From: Lachnospiraceae bacterium
Lineage (GTDB): Bacteria > Bacillota > Clostridia > Lachnospirales > Lachnospiraceae
Direction of reading: 5' to 3'
NCBI GenBank assembly: GCA_017552985.1
Contig: JAFZNO010000081.1
Location: forward strand, 62,001 to 126,000
DNA: 64,000 nt
The position numbers were made by a program, and so were the translations under genes. The notes under the pieces are model-generated. The model ran no database searches. It was not told where the DNA came from and saw only the letters and a program-made list of their open reading frames with translations. Every line of letters begins with the position of its first letter. Position 1 is the first letter of the stretch. This document shows, one piece after another, positions 1 to 9,668 of this stretch.

Positions 1-1634
<1,634 letters not shown>

Positions 1635-1672
1635 TTAATAATTTGACATATACTGATTATTCATTTACGCAC

Positions 1673-1984
1673 TTAAAACGAATAGGAATTCCAGTTCTTC
1701 GGCGCCGCATCCCAGCGGTCCTTCTGTTCAAACAGGAGGTCATTCATCCACGCGATGGCGTCCACGACTCCGTCCTCATCAAAAGAAAACTGATTTCTCG
1801 TCTTCTGATCCTCAGGCGTGGTAAAATAATTAAACGGCTCAGGCCATACCGTGACAAGAAGGAATTTACCATCTTCCGTCTCCTTTTTTTCCAAGCGATA
1901 TCTCATTCCCTGATGGCATCCGGTATATTCCGTTTTTTTCAAATATTCCATGGACAGAACGTCTTCCCTGTTGATCATCCGCAT
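1673..1984 (-). CDS. hypothetical protein, about 100 aa
   Basis: I do not recognise this family. It is a soluble 101-103 aa protein rich in aromatic residues (Trp, Tyr, Phe), with no signal peptide or membrane segment. Two ATGs, at 1984 and 1978, follow an AAGGAGG site; the second has the better spacing. A sigma-A type promoter and a 5' hairpin precede it, so it seems to start a transcription unit that may run into lacZ. A real gene is supported by the ribosome site, the promoter and the lack of overlap with its neighbours. Confidence 0.65.
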   Translation of the reverse strand: MRMINREDVLSMEYLKKTEYTGCHQGMRYRLEKKETEDGKFLLVTVWPEPFNYFTTPEDQKTRNQFSFDEDGVVDAIAWMNDLLFEQKDRWDAAPKNWNSYSF

Positions 1985-1995
1985 AGGCCTCCTTA

Positions 1996-2055
1996 GGCCG
2001 TTTTCCTGATTTCACGGCCCTCCCTCATTATAACCGTTTTTCCCGTATTTGCCAA
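1996..2055 (-). promoter_or_regulatory. sigma-A promoter plus 5' stem-loop
   Basis: The -35 TTGGCA (2050-2055) and -10 TATAAT (2027-2032) are 17 bp apart. Transcription would start near 2020, directly at a hairpin of GGCCGT and ACGGCC (1996-2019). That placement is typical of a 5' end stabilising stem. It drives the small hypothetical gene and perhaps lacZ. Confidence 0.6.
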
Positions 2056-2061
2056 CTTGTT

Positions 2062-2793
2062 TCAACTCAATTCCCGCTTTAATTGTTTCATTATTTTCTT
2101 TTCAAGTCTGGAAATGTACGATTGCGAAATCCCTAGGAGCTCCGCAACCTCTTTCTGCGTCATTTCGATGCCGTCCTTGGTCCCAATGCCATACCTCAGA
2201 CTGATGATCAGCTTCTCCCGGTCATTTAATTTTGCCAATGCTTTTTTCAGCAGGCTGCGCTCCACCTGATTCTCCACGTCACGGTAAATGACGTCTTCTT
2301 CCGTTCCCAAAACATCCGACAAAAGCAATTCATTACCATCCCAGTCAACGTTTAACGGTTCGTCAAAAGAGACCTCAAGTCTCGTCTTATTATTTCTTCT
2401 AAGGTACATTAAGATTTCATTCTCAATGCACCTCGAAGCATACGTGGCAAGCTTTATGTTTTTGCTCGGCTGGAACGTATTGATTGACTTGATCAGTCCG
2501 ATTGTGCCGATGGAAATCAGGTCTTCCACGCCTACTCCCGTATTATCGAACTTTTTGGCTATGTATACCACAAGCCGGAGATTATGTTCGATCAGCGTGG
2601 CCCGGGCCTCCTTCGCCTCTTCCGTCTCCAGTTGATCGATCATTTGACTCTCCCTCGCCGGTTCCAGCGGAGGCGGCAACACGTCGGTTCCTCCAACGTA
2701 AAACAAATCTCCCACCTGTATTTTTTGCATTTTCAGTTCTCGCCATTTGAAACGTCGTCCCAGTCCATACGGTAGCGTTAGCTGCATGATCAC
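2062..2793 (-). CDS. sigE: RNA polymerase sporulation sigma factor SigE
   Basis: Mother-cell sigma factor of early sporulation, made as pro-sigma-E and activated by cleavage of its N-terminal pro-sequence by SpoIIGA. The 243 aa product has an amphipathic pro-region (about residues 1-31) ending just before the FYVGG segment. Region 2 carries [12 protein letters not shown] and [13 protein letters not shown], and the region 4 helix-turn-helix ends [12 protein letters not shown]. These agree closely with B. subtilis SigE. The start is GTG at 2793 with GGGGAG five bases upstream; ATG at 2787 is the alternative. The start lies inside the 3' end of spoIIGA. Confidence 0.96.
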   Translation of the reverse strand: MIMQLTLPYGLGRRFKWRELKMQKIQVGDLFYVGGTDVLPPPLEPARESQMIDQLETEEAKEARATLIEHNLRLVVYIAKKFDNTGVGVEDLISIGTIGLIKSINTFQPSKNIKLATYASRCIENEILMYLRRNNKTRLEVSFDEPLNVDWDGNELLLSDVLGTEEDVIYRDVENQVERSLLKKALAKLNDREKLIISLRYGIGTKDGIEMTQKEVAELLGISQSYISRLEKKIMKQLKRELS

Positions 2794-3619
2794 GTTCTCT
2801 CCCCTTTCTTTTTTCCTTCCCCATCGTCTTTTCTGAAAGTATCTTAGGATGAACGATCAGCTCTGCGAACGCTTCCTCTTTATCCGTTATCACAGCTGCG
2901 ACAAAAACGTTTTCAACGCATTTCACGGGGCCACCCAAATCCAAATAAAGTTTGGGGATGCGATAAGCCTGCAAGATCCCTTTGGGTACGTCCACGGTCT
3001 TATACGGAACGACACGGAAAAGCATTCCATCCGTCCATTTCAGTTCTTTTTCCGGCGCCCGCAACACGCAAACAGGTTTCCCGCTAATTGGTTCATAAAG
3101 AGAATTTCCCGTATCCACAAATGCCTGAAACTGCAATTTCTCTCCGTGAAGCTCCGCGCTGGCCCAACCCTCCCTCCTTCCCATTTTTTCTTCCGCGCAT
3201 CTTAGAATCACGTATCCGAATAACGTCACCAGGATCTCCATTCCCAAAAGAAGCAACGCGCCGTCAGCCAATCCCCATACCTTCAATATGATCCGATAAG
3301 TCAACGCCACCAGGCCTCCCCATGCCATACTGCAGACCCAATACGTTTTTAAGACCTTCAGAATGCTTCTGAACCTTCTTATGGAAAAGATTAAGCAAAC
3401 GGTCAAGCTAATGCCGAAAAACCAACACCCTTCCTTCAGAAAGCTTCTCAAGGGAAGAAAGGTAACGACGACGTACGCCGCCGCCCCGAACGCCGCACCC
3501 GCCGCGATCCGGAAAGCAGTCACTGTTCGTTCCAGCACTAAATTCGCCAGAAACACGGTGCAAAAGAGCGTAACAAACACGATCAAAAACTGGACGTCAT
3601 AATAAATCTCAACCCTCAT
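2582..3619 (-). CDS. spoIIGA: sigma-E processing peptidase SpoIIGA
   Basis: Septum-bound aspartic protease that cleaves pro-sigma-E. The N-terminal half has about five membrane segments. The C-terminal protease half contains the catalytic [11 protein letters not shown] motif (Asp in DTG) and the family-typical [11 protein letters not shown] near the natural end. I chose ATG at 3619, which gives the MRVEIYYDV start expected of the family; a TTG at 3658 is in frame but coincides with the -35 of the likely promoter. The reading frame continues about 70 codons past the usual end and overlaps sigE by 212 nt, giving 345 aa against about 300 in homologues. The extra tail has no resemblance to the family. 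Confidence 0.92.
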   Translation of the reverse strand: MRVEIYYDVQFLIVFVTLFCTVFLANLVLERTVTAFRIAAGAAFGAAAYVVVTFLPLRSFLKEGCWFFGISLTVCLIFSIRRFRSILKVLKTYWVCSMAWGGLVALTYRIILKVWGLADGALLLLGMEILVTLFGYVILRCAEEKMGRREGWASAELHGEKLQFQAFVDTGNSLYEPISGKPVCVLRAPEKELKWTDGMLFRVVPYKTVDVPKGILQAYRIPKLYLDLGGPVKCVENVFVAAVITDKEEAFAELIVHPKILSEKTMGKEKRKGRERDHAANATVWTGTTFQMARTENAKNTGGRFVLRWRNRRVAASAGTGEGESNDRSTGDGRGEGGPGHADRT

Positions 3620-3625
3620 GTCAAC

Positions 3626-3658
3626 ATTATAAGGCTCATCCCTCCAAAATTTTGTCAA
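3626..3658 (-). promoter_or_regulatory. spoIIG-like promoter with 21-bp spacer
   Basis: TTGACA (3653-3658) and TATAAT (3626-3631) are separated by 21 bp. The B. subtilis spoIIG promoter is known for near-consensus boxes with an overlong 22-bp spacer and activation by phosphorylated Spo0A. Two one-mismatch matches to the 0A box TGNCGAA are present: TGACAAA over the -35, and CGTCGAA at 3696-3702. The start site would fall about at the spoIIGA ATG (3619), so the message could be leaderless. Confidence 0.55.
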
Positions 3659-3692
3659 AAAAACAGCGGTAAGATGAAATTTCTTACCGCTG
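3653..3692 (-). terminator. intrinsic terminator after ftsZ
   Basis: A perfect 11-bp stem (CAGCGGTAAGA with its complement, 3664-3692) and a 7-nt loop are followed on the minus strand by seven T (3657-3663). It closes the dcw transcript after ftsZ. Its T-tract runs straight into the spoIIG -35 box. Confidence 0.9.
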
Positions 3693-3717
3693 AGTTTCGA
3701 CGTTTATAATTTTTGTT

Positions 3718-4932
3718 TTACTTTCTCTGAAGGAAATCAGGAATCTTCAGGGATTTCTCATTTACGTTGCTTTTCAAGTCAACAGGCTTATGTACCGGCT
3801 GGGATACCTGAATGGTAGGCTTGCTGGGTGCAGCAGGCTGTTGCTGCTGAACCGGAACCTGGTTCACCGGAACCTGATTGGTCATCTGAGGCTGTGCCAT
3901 TCCGCCGCGGGACATGGGACTTGCGATCGGCTGGGTGAACATGGGCTTCTTTGAGAAGTTGCTGCTAAATCCAACCTGAAGTCCGTCGGTAATGCCGGTA
4001 GCGATAACGGTTACGGTACAGGAATCCTTCATGGACTCATCATACTTTGCACCAAAGATAACGTTCAGCTCCTCACCACAGATTTCCTGAATGTATCCTG
4101 CCGCCGTGTTGGCATCGAACAGGGAGATGTCTCCCGAAATATTCAAGATGATGTCAGACGCACCGCGGATGGAGGTCTCAAGCAGCGGGCTCTCAACAGC
4201 CATCTTCACTGCGATCTCTGCCTTGTCATCGCCTTCGCCGTAACCAATTCCGATATGGGCAATGCCCTTATTCTTCATGGCCGTCTGAACGTCTGCGAAG
4301 TCCAGATTGATGATCGCGGGTACGTTGATCAGATCCGTAATGCCCTGAACTGCCTGCTGCAGAACTTCGTCTGCCTTCTTTAACGCATCCGGCATCGTGG
4401 TACGCTTGTCCACGATCTCCAAAAGCTTATCATTAGGAATAACGATCAGCGTGTCCACGCTCTCTTTCAGGCGCTCAATTCCTGCCAACGCGTTATTCAT
4501 TCTCGTCTTTGCTTCAAAACGGAAAGGCTTGGTAACAACGCCAACGGTAAGGCTTCCCTGATCCTTTGCCAGCTTCGCAACAACGGGTGCAGCACCGGTA
4601 CCGGTTCCGCCGCCCATACCACAAGTAACGAATACCATGTCCGCTCCCTGCAGTGCGTTAGCGATTTCTTCCTTACTTTCTTCCGCAGCCATCTCACCAA
4701 CTTCAGGCTTTGCTCCGGCTCCAAGTCCCTTCGTGAGTTTCTCGCCCATCTGAAGGATTCTGGGTGCCTTACACAGTCTAAGCGCCTGCTTATCCGTATT
4801 CATTCCAATGAAGTCAACGAGGTCTATTCCCTCCTCCACCATCCTGTTTACGGCGTTGTTTCCGGCTCCGCCAACACCTACGACAATTATCTTTGCTCCT
4901 GCTTCCGCTTCATTATTGTTTATTTCGATCAA
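3718..4932 (-). CDS. ftsZ: cell division protein FtsZ
   Basis: Tubulin-like GTPase that forms the Z ring. The 404 aa protein has the GTP-binding loop [10 protein letters not shown] (about residues 107-116), the T7 loop region with NLDFADV, a Q/P-rich linker (about 330-380) and the C-terminal FtsA/SepF-binding peptide ending KIPDFLQRK. The start is TTG at 4932, eight bases after GGAGG. It is the last gene of the dcw cluster, with its own promoter upstream and a strong terminator downstream. Confidence 0.98.
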   Translation of the reverse strand: MIEINNNEAEAGAKIIVVGVGGAGNNAVNRMVEEGIDLVDFIGMNTDKQALRLCKAPRILQMGEKLTKGLGAGAKPEVGEMAAEESKEEIANALQGADMVFVTCGMGGGTGTGAAPVVAKLAKDQGSLTVGVVTKPFRFEAKTRMNNALAGIERLKESVDTLIVIPNDKLLEIVDKRTTMPDALKKADEVLQQAVQGITDLINVPAIINLDFADVQTAMKNKGIAHIGIGYGEGDDKAEIAVKMAVESPLLETSIRGASDIILNISGDISLFDANTAAGYIQEICGEELNVIFGAKYDESMKDSCTVTVIATGITDGLQVGFSSNFSKKPMFTQPIASPMSRGGMAQPQMTNQVPVNQVPVQQQQPAAPSKPTIQVSQPVHKPVDLKSNVNEKSLKIPDFLQRK

Positions 4933-4974
4933 GGGTCCTTCCTCCTTTTCTCTACTTATACAAGCATCTAATTC

Positions 4975-5003
4975 ATCATATAATCATTTTCTGAAATAAT
5001 CAA
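4975..5003 (-). promoter_or_regulatory. putative ftsZ promoter
   Basis: TTGATT (4998-5003) and TATGAT (4975-4980) with a 17-bp spacer lie in the AT-rich ftsQ-ftsZ gap, about 43 bases before the ftsZ start. This would give ftsZ expression independent of the upstream cluster. Confidence 0.55.
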
Positions 5004-5044
5004 CAATTTTTTAGTAAATTAGTAAAAATAATGCACATATTGAC

Positions 5045-5776
5045 TCATTCAGTCGGTTCGAACCGGTAATTGCCGTGCATCTCATCATAATTCTCCATGT
5101 GAAGCATCCCGCGCTTCCCCTCCAGTTCCGGCAGAATCTGGCGCAGTCTCATGATCTTATCCTCTAATCTGCTCCTCTCGTTTCCAAGCTTGGCGTCTAC
5201 TCCGCCAAAGCATACGGTAACGTCTCCTTTTTCAAATTGTATCTTATCAGCAGATAATTCATATTTTTTCAAAAGTTTGGTAATTGTCAAAATATCGCCA
5301 AACACCTTATCGTCGTCAACGGGAAGCGGCTGCCCGATGATCGCGTAAGAAAATGACAGTCCGGTGATCTGAGGGATGCCTGCCGTCCTCACGCTGGAAT
5401 TCTCGATCAGGTATCCATCCTTGTCGAAATACATAAACGTATCCAAATATTTTACGTAACCGGCCAGCGCTTTCTCATACACCGTGATCTTGATCGTGTC
5501 CGGGGAAAGCGTCTCCACCGTGATCGCATCAATAAAGGGAACGTCCTTCGCTTCCCAGTTTTTATATTTTCGGGAAAGATACAGGGAATTATCTCCCAGC
5601 ACTCCCGTCATGATCATTTCCTTGATCTCATCATCCGTGTAGTGTACGTTTCCGTCCACATAAACGTTCTCTACGTGATACTTGCTGAGCACGTAATTTC
5701 CAGCCCACAGCGCCGCGGCAATCAGTATTAAGATCAAAAATAATATAATACTCCACTTTTTAACTTTCTTACTCAC
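5045..5776 (-). CDS. ftsQ: cell division protein FtsQ/DivIB
   Basis: Bitopic divisome protein that links FtsL and FtsB-type partners to the septal synthase. The 243 aa protein has a short cytoplasmic start, one membrane helix (about residues 8-28) and an extracellular POTRA domain beginning KYHVENVYVDGNVHYTDDEI, followed by the FtsQ beta domain. The start is GTG at 5776, which overlaps the end of murA by 8 nt (GTGAGTAA), so translation is probably coupled. Confidence 0.92.
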   Translation of the reverse strand: MSKKVKKWSIILFLILILIAAALWAGNYVLSKYHVENVYVDGNVHYTDDEIKEMIMTGVLGDNSLYLSRKYKNWEAKDVPFIDAITVETLSPDTIKITVYEKALAGYVKYLDTFMYFDKDGYLIENSSVRTAGIPQITGLSFSYAIIGQPLPVDDDKVFGDILTITKLLKKYELSADKIQFEKGDVTVCFGGVDAKLGNERSRLEDKIMRLRQILPELEGKRGMLHMENYDEMHGNYRFEPTE

Positions 5777-7022
5777 TGACTATCCTCGCTCCCAGTTCCC
5801 TAAGATCCCTGCATATATTCTCATAGCCTCTGTCGATGAAACGTTTCCCCAACAGGAATGTCTCACCGCATGCACCCGTCGCTGCGGCAACCAGCGCCGC
5901 TCCGCCTCGCAGTTCCCTCGCTTCAACGCGCGCTCCGCGTAACCTTTCCATTCCTTTAACCAAAACGCTCTGTCCGTCCATGATCCGGATTTGCGCCCCC
6001 ATATCCCTTAATCCATCCACGACCTGAAACCGGTTCTCAAAGATCGTTTCCCGTATCAAAGTAGTTCCCGTGCCGGTACATCGCACGGCCAAAACAATGG
6101 ACTGCAAATCCGTCGGAAATCCGGGATATACGTCCGTCCTTAAATAAGGTAATTCTCCTGCCCTTTCCGGATACTGAACGTACAATCCTTCCTGATCTGC
6201 GACAAGCGAAGCTCCCATCTTTTCTGCCAATTGACACACCGCTTCCATGTGCTTGACGGGTGCGTCTTCTAAAAACACGTTACCGCCAGCGGCAAAGCCG
6301 GTAAAAAGGTACGTGCCGGCTACAATCCTGTCAGCCGGAATACGGAATCTCGCACCCACAAGAGGCTTTCCGCCTTCAATCTCGATCACGCTCGTTCCGA
6401 TCCCTTGGATAAAGGCACCGCAGGACTTTAAGAACTCACAGAGTGCCTGAACCTCCGGCTCCTTTGCGGCGCCTTTTATCTTTGTCTTTCCCTTCGCCAC
6501 CACTGCGGCCAGGATCAGATTCTCCGTCGCTCCCACGCTCGGAAATCCCAGTTCCACGTCAGCCCCACGTAATTCATCAGCAGACGCTTCCAAACGGCCT
6601 TTATCCTCCCGAAAACGGACGCCCATTTTCCCCAATACCTTTAGATGCAGGTCGATGGGACGTTTTCCGATGACACAGCCTCCCGGATAATCCAAGACAG
6701 CTTTACGGAATCTTCCCACCAGCGCCCCGAGCAAAAATATGGAGGAACGCATGCTTGCCGCCAGCTTCGCGGAGACGGTGCCAAGCCTTGCCTCTCCGGA
6801 ATCAACCTTAAGAAGCCCCCGCTCCCACCGCACCAGGCATCCCAGTTCCTCCAACATGTGGATCATGCCGTATGCGTCCGAAATCTTTGGAACGTTTTCA
6901 AGATACGTCTGACCATTCGTCAAAAGGCACGCCGCCAAAATGGGCAGCGCCGCATTTTTAGACCCTTGAATCTTTACTTTCCCCTGCAGGGGAGTCCCGC
7001 CTTGCACTCGAATCGAATCCAT
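5769..7022 (-). CDS. murA: UDP-N-acetylglucosamine 1-carboxyvinyltransferase MurA
   Basis: First committed step of peptidoglycan precursor synthesis: transfers enolpyruvate from PEP to UDP-GlcNAc. The 417 aa protein starts with the substrate-binding IQGSKNAALPIL and has the catalytic, fosfomycin-sensitive Cys in PGGCVIGKRPID (about residue 114). Length is normal for the family. It lies between ftsW and ftsQ, and its stop overlaps the ftsQ start. Confidence 0.97.
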   Translation of the reverse strand: MDSIRVQGGTPLQGKVKIQGSKNAALPILAACLLTNGQTYLENVPKISDAYGMIHMLEELGCLVRWERGLLKVDSGEARLGTVSAKLAASMRSSIFLLGALVGRFRKAVLDYPGGCVIGKRPIDLHLKVLGKMGVRFREDKGRLEASADELRGADVELGFPSVGATENLILAAVVAKGKTKIKGAAKEPEVQALCEFLKSCGAFIQGIGTSVIEIEGGKPLVGARFRIPADRIVAGTYLFTGFAAGGNVFLEDAPVKHMEAVCQLAEKMGASLVADQEGLYVQYPERAGELPYLRTDVYPGFPTDLQSIVLAVRCTGTGTTLIRETIFENRFQVVDGLRDMGAQIRIMDGQSVLVKGMERLRGARVEARELRGGAALVAAATGACGETFLLGKRFIDRGYENICRDLRELGARIVSE

Positions 7023-7087
7023 TTCGCACCTATCGGTTGAAATTATTCTATTCTACGCAAGAGCTGCCCCCGCGGTAACTTGTATCT

Positions 7088-8248
7088 TTAATATCCCCGA
7101 TATTCGATTTCCCTGGCAACGCTAAACACCAATCCCATCTCGACCAACAGGAAGATCACCGAAGAACCTCCGTAACTGATAAAGGGTAAGGAAATGCCCG
7201 TGTTGGGGATCGTATTGGTTACCACCGCCACGTTCAGCACCGCCTGTACGGCAATGTGCGAGATCACGCCCGTCACCAAGAGTCCGCCAAATAGATCCGG
7301 CGCATTATTGGCAATGATCATCATTCTCCAGATAAGGATCGTGAACATCAGCATGATGGCTGCCGCTCCCAAAAGTCCTAACTCTTCACAGATAATGGAG
7401 AAAATCATGTCGTTCTGGGATTCTGGAAGGAAGGAAAGCTTTTGCATGCTCTGCCCCAAGCCCTTTCCGCGCACTCCTCCGCTGCCGATGGCATAAAGGG
7501 CCTGCAAAGTTTGGAAGCCTTTGTCATCCGGATCGCTCTCAGGATTCAGCCACACGCGGATTCTGGTTGCACGGAAGCTGTCGAACACGTCGGTATACTT
7601 GACCAGCATGACGAGGCCAACAGCCGCCGCCACGCCAAGAAAACCTACCAGTATAAATTTCTTGTAATCAGGACTTGCCACGAACACCATCAGCGCGGCA
7701 ATTGCCAAGACGATCAGCGCCGAACTCATGTTATCCGTGATCTTCCATATCATGAGGAAAAGAACGCCGGGAGCGACCATCATCACGATAAGTCCCTTCC
7801 AGGTCTTAATCCTGGAACCCATCTTACAGATCATCACGGCCAAAAACAGGATCACTGCAATCTTCGCCACCTCGGCAGGCTGCAGGTTAAAACCCGGAAT
7901 ACCTGTTTTGATCCAACGTCTCGCACCGTGAGATTCTACTCCAAGCGGCGTCTTCACTAAGCAGATCAAAACTGCTGACGCAAGCACGCCAAACAAAGAA
8001 AATCTTTCCCAAAAATGATATGGTATCCTGGAAACAAACACCATTGCGATCAAACCCAGTCCGGCCGCCACGGCCTGTCTTTTTAGATAATACATTTGGT
8101 CGCCGTAATCAGCGAACGCCGTGTAGGAACTGGCAGAATAGATCATAACCAAACCAAAGCACAACAAAAACAATAGCGCAAACCAAAGGCTCACGTCCAC
8201 GTGATGTTCCGTTTTTCCTCTTGTTCTCTCTATGTTTTCCGCTGCCAT
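7088..8248 (-). CDS. ftsW: FtsW/RodA/SpoVE-type peptidoglycan glycosyltransferase
   Basis: SEDS polymerase that joins lipid II into glycan strands at the septum, working with a class B PBP. The 386 aa protein has about ten membrane segments, the catalytic-loop region around GVESHGARRWIKTG, and the C-terminal signature NTGISLPFISYGGSS. Its position between murD and murA in the dcw cluster supports FtsW (or the sporulation paralogue SpoVE, which the sequence alone cannot exclude). Confidence 0.93.
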   Translation of the reverse strand: MAAENIERTRGKTEHHVDVSLWFALLFLLCFGLVMIYSASSYTAFADYGDQMYYLKRQAVAAGLGLIAMVFVSRIPYHFWERFSLFGVLASAVLICLVKTPLGVESHGARRWIKTGIPGFNLQPAEVAKIAVILFLAVMICKMGSRIKTWKGLIVMMVAPGVLFLMIWKITDNMSSALIVLAIAALMVFVASPDYKKFILVGFLGVAAAVGLVMLVKYTDVFDSFRATRIRVWLNPESDPDDKGFQTLQALYAIGSGGVRGKGLGQSMQKLSFLPESQNDMIFSIICEELGLLGAAAIMLMFTILIWRMMIIANNAPDLFGGLLVTGVISHIAVQAVLNVAVVTNTIPNTGISLPFISYGGSSVIFLLVEMGLVFSVAREIEYRGY

Positions 8249-8257
8249 GTTGACTCC

Positions 8258-9628
8258 TTACTCGTTCGGAAGGGCATTCACGTACTCCTTAAACAGCCTT
8301 CCCCTGGTCTCATAATTAGGGAACATTCCCCAGCTTGCGCACGCGGGAGACAAAAGCACTGCATCCCCAGGCTCCGCAAGCGTCGTGCAAAGTTGCAGAC
8401 ACTCATCATAAGTATCGGCAAATTTTATCTGCGTAACGCCATGCTTCTTCGCACATTCTGCAATCTTTTCCCTCGTTTGGCCGATCAGCACGAGCCACTT
8501 TACCTTGCCGTCAAAGCTTTCGATCCACTCATCATAAGTGTTCTGCTTGTCATAACCGCCTCCGATGAGGATCGTGGGACGGTCCATTGCCTTAATGCCC
8601 TGAATGGCCGCGTCCGGATTCGTTCCCTTGGAATCGTTATAGTAAACGACGCCCTTCTTCGTTGCCACGTACTCTATGCGATGTTCCACCGCCTTAAAGT
8701 CCTTGATGACGCGAAGGATCACGTCCATGGGAACGCCCATTCCCTCTGCCATGGCAATGCCGGCCATCACGTTCTCTGCATTATGTATGCCGACGAGATT
8801 CATGTCGGTCCGGATGTCCATCAGATCCGACTCTACCCCGTCAAACTTCCGGATGATGCGCGTCCCGCGAAGGAAATATCCCTCTTCCAGTTCCCTCTGG
8901 GAAGAAAAGAATACGACTCTCGCCGGACATCTCTTTCCAAAATCACGCGTATATTCATTCTCATAATTCAGCACGCACGTGTCGCCCTTAGTCTGGTTCA
9001 TCGCCACGGCTTCTTTCGCCTGCACGTAGGCTTCCATGGTATGATGACGGTTCAAGTGATCCGGCGTCACGTTCAGGATGGCTGACACGTGAGGTCTAAA
9101 GGTATGAATGGTCTCCAACTGGAAGGAACTAAGTTCTCCCACGGTAACGGAATCCTTGCTCGTTTTCAGGACCTCGAGGGTGTACGGATTTCCGATGTTA
9201 CCTACGACAAACGTCTTCTCCTCGCCAAGGTACGCCTTCATGATCTCCCCAAGCAAAGTCGTTGTCGTTGTCTTGCCGTTCGTGCCGGTCACGGCTGCAA
9301 CGGTACCTTTTTCTGCCAAATATGCCAATTCTATTTCACCAAGGACCTGAACGCCTCTCTCCCGCATGCGGACCACAAGCGGTATGTCCGTAGGCACGCC
9401 AGGGCTTAGGATCAACGCTTCCGTCTCCTCCTCCACTTCCTTCGGGAGTTCGCCGACGATGCATTTCGCATTTACGCCCTGCGGCAGCTTTGCCGCGATT
9501 TCCTCCGGATTTAATTTCTCATTGCCGTCATACAGCGTGATCTTGGCTCCAAAATTTGCCAAAAGCCCTGCGGCGCCAATCCCGCTGATTCCCGATCCAA
9601 TGATCAGGCAATTCCGTCCTTCCAACAT
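8258..9628 (-). CDS. murD: UDP-N-acetylmuramoyl-L-alanine--D-glutamate ligase MurD
   Basis: Cytoplasmic ATP-dependent addition of D-Glu to UDP-MurNAc-L-Ala. The 456 aa protein has an N-terminal Rossmann-like domain (LIIGSGISGIGAA), the ATP loop GTNGKTTTT (about residues 115-123), the central ligase signature around NVTPDHLNRH, and a C-terminal domain with the substrate-binding HRIEYV and DSKGTNPDA. It sits nine bases before ftsW. Confidence 0.97.
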   Translation of the reverse strand: MLEGRNCLIIGSGISGIGAAGLLANFGAKITLYDGNEKLNPEEIAAKLPQGVNAKCIVGELPKEVEEETEALILSPGVPTDIPLVVRMRERGVQVLGEIELAYLAEKGTVAAVTGTNGKTTTTTLLGEIMKAYLGEEKTFVVGNIGNPYTLEVLKTSKDSVTVGELSSFQLETIHTFRPHVSAILNVTPDHLNRHHTMEAYVQAKEAVAMNQTKGDTCVLNYENEYTRDFGKRCPARVVFFSSQRELEEGYFLRGTRIIRKFDGVESDLMDIRTDMNLVGIHNAENVMAGIAMAEGMGVPMDVILRVIKDFKAVEHRIEYVATKKGVVYYNDSKGTNPDAAIQGIKAMDRPTILIGGGYDKQNTYDEWIESFDGKVKWLVLIGQTREKIAECAKKHGVTQIKFADTYDECLQLCTTLAEPGDAVLLSPACASWGMFPNYETRGRLFKEYVNALPNE

Positions 9629-9668
9629 TTCCTTGTTCCTCCAAAAACTTCCTATTGCGATGAGGCTT

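Noticed and set aside
8201..9085. Plus-strand ORF of 294 codons
   Set aside because: It lies opposite murD and ftsW, which are certain; it has no family features.
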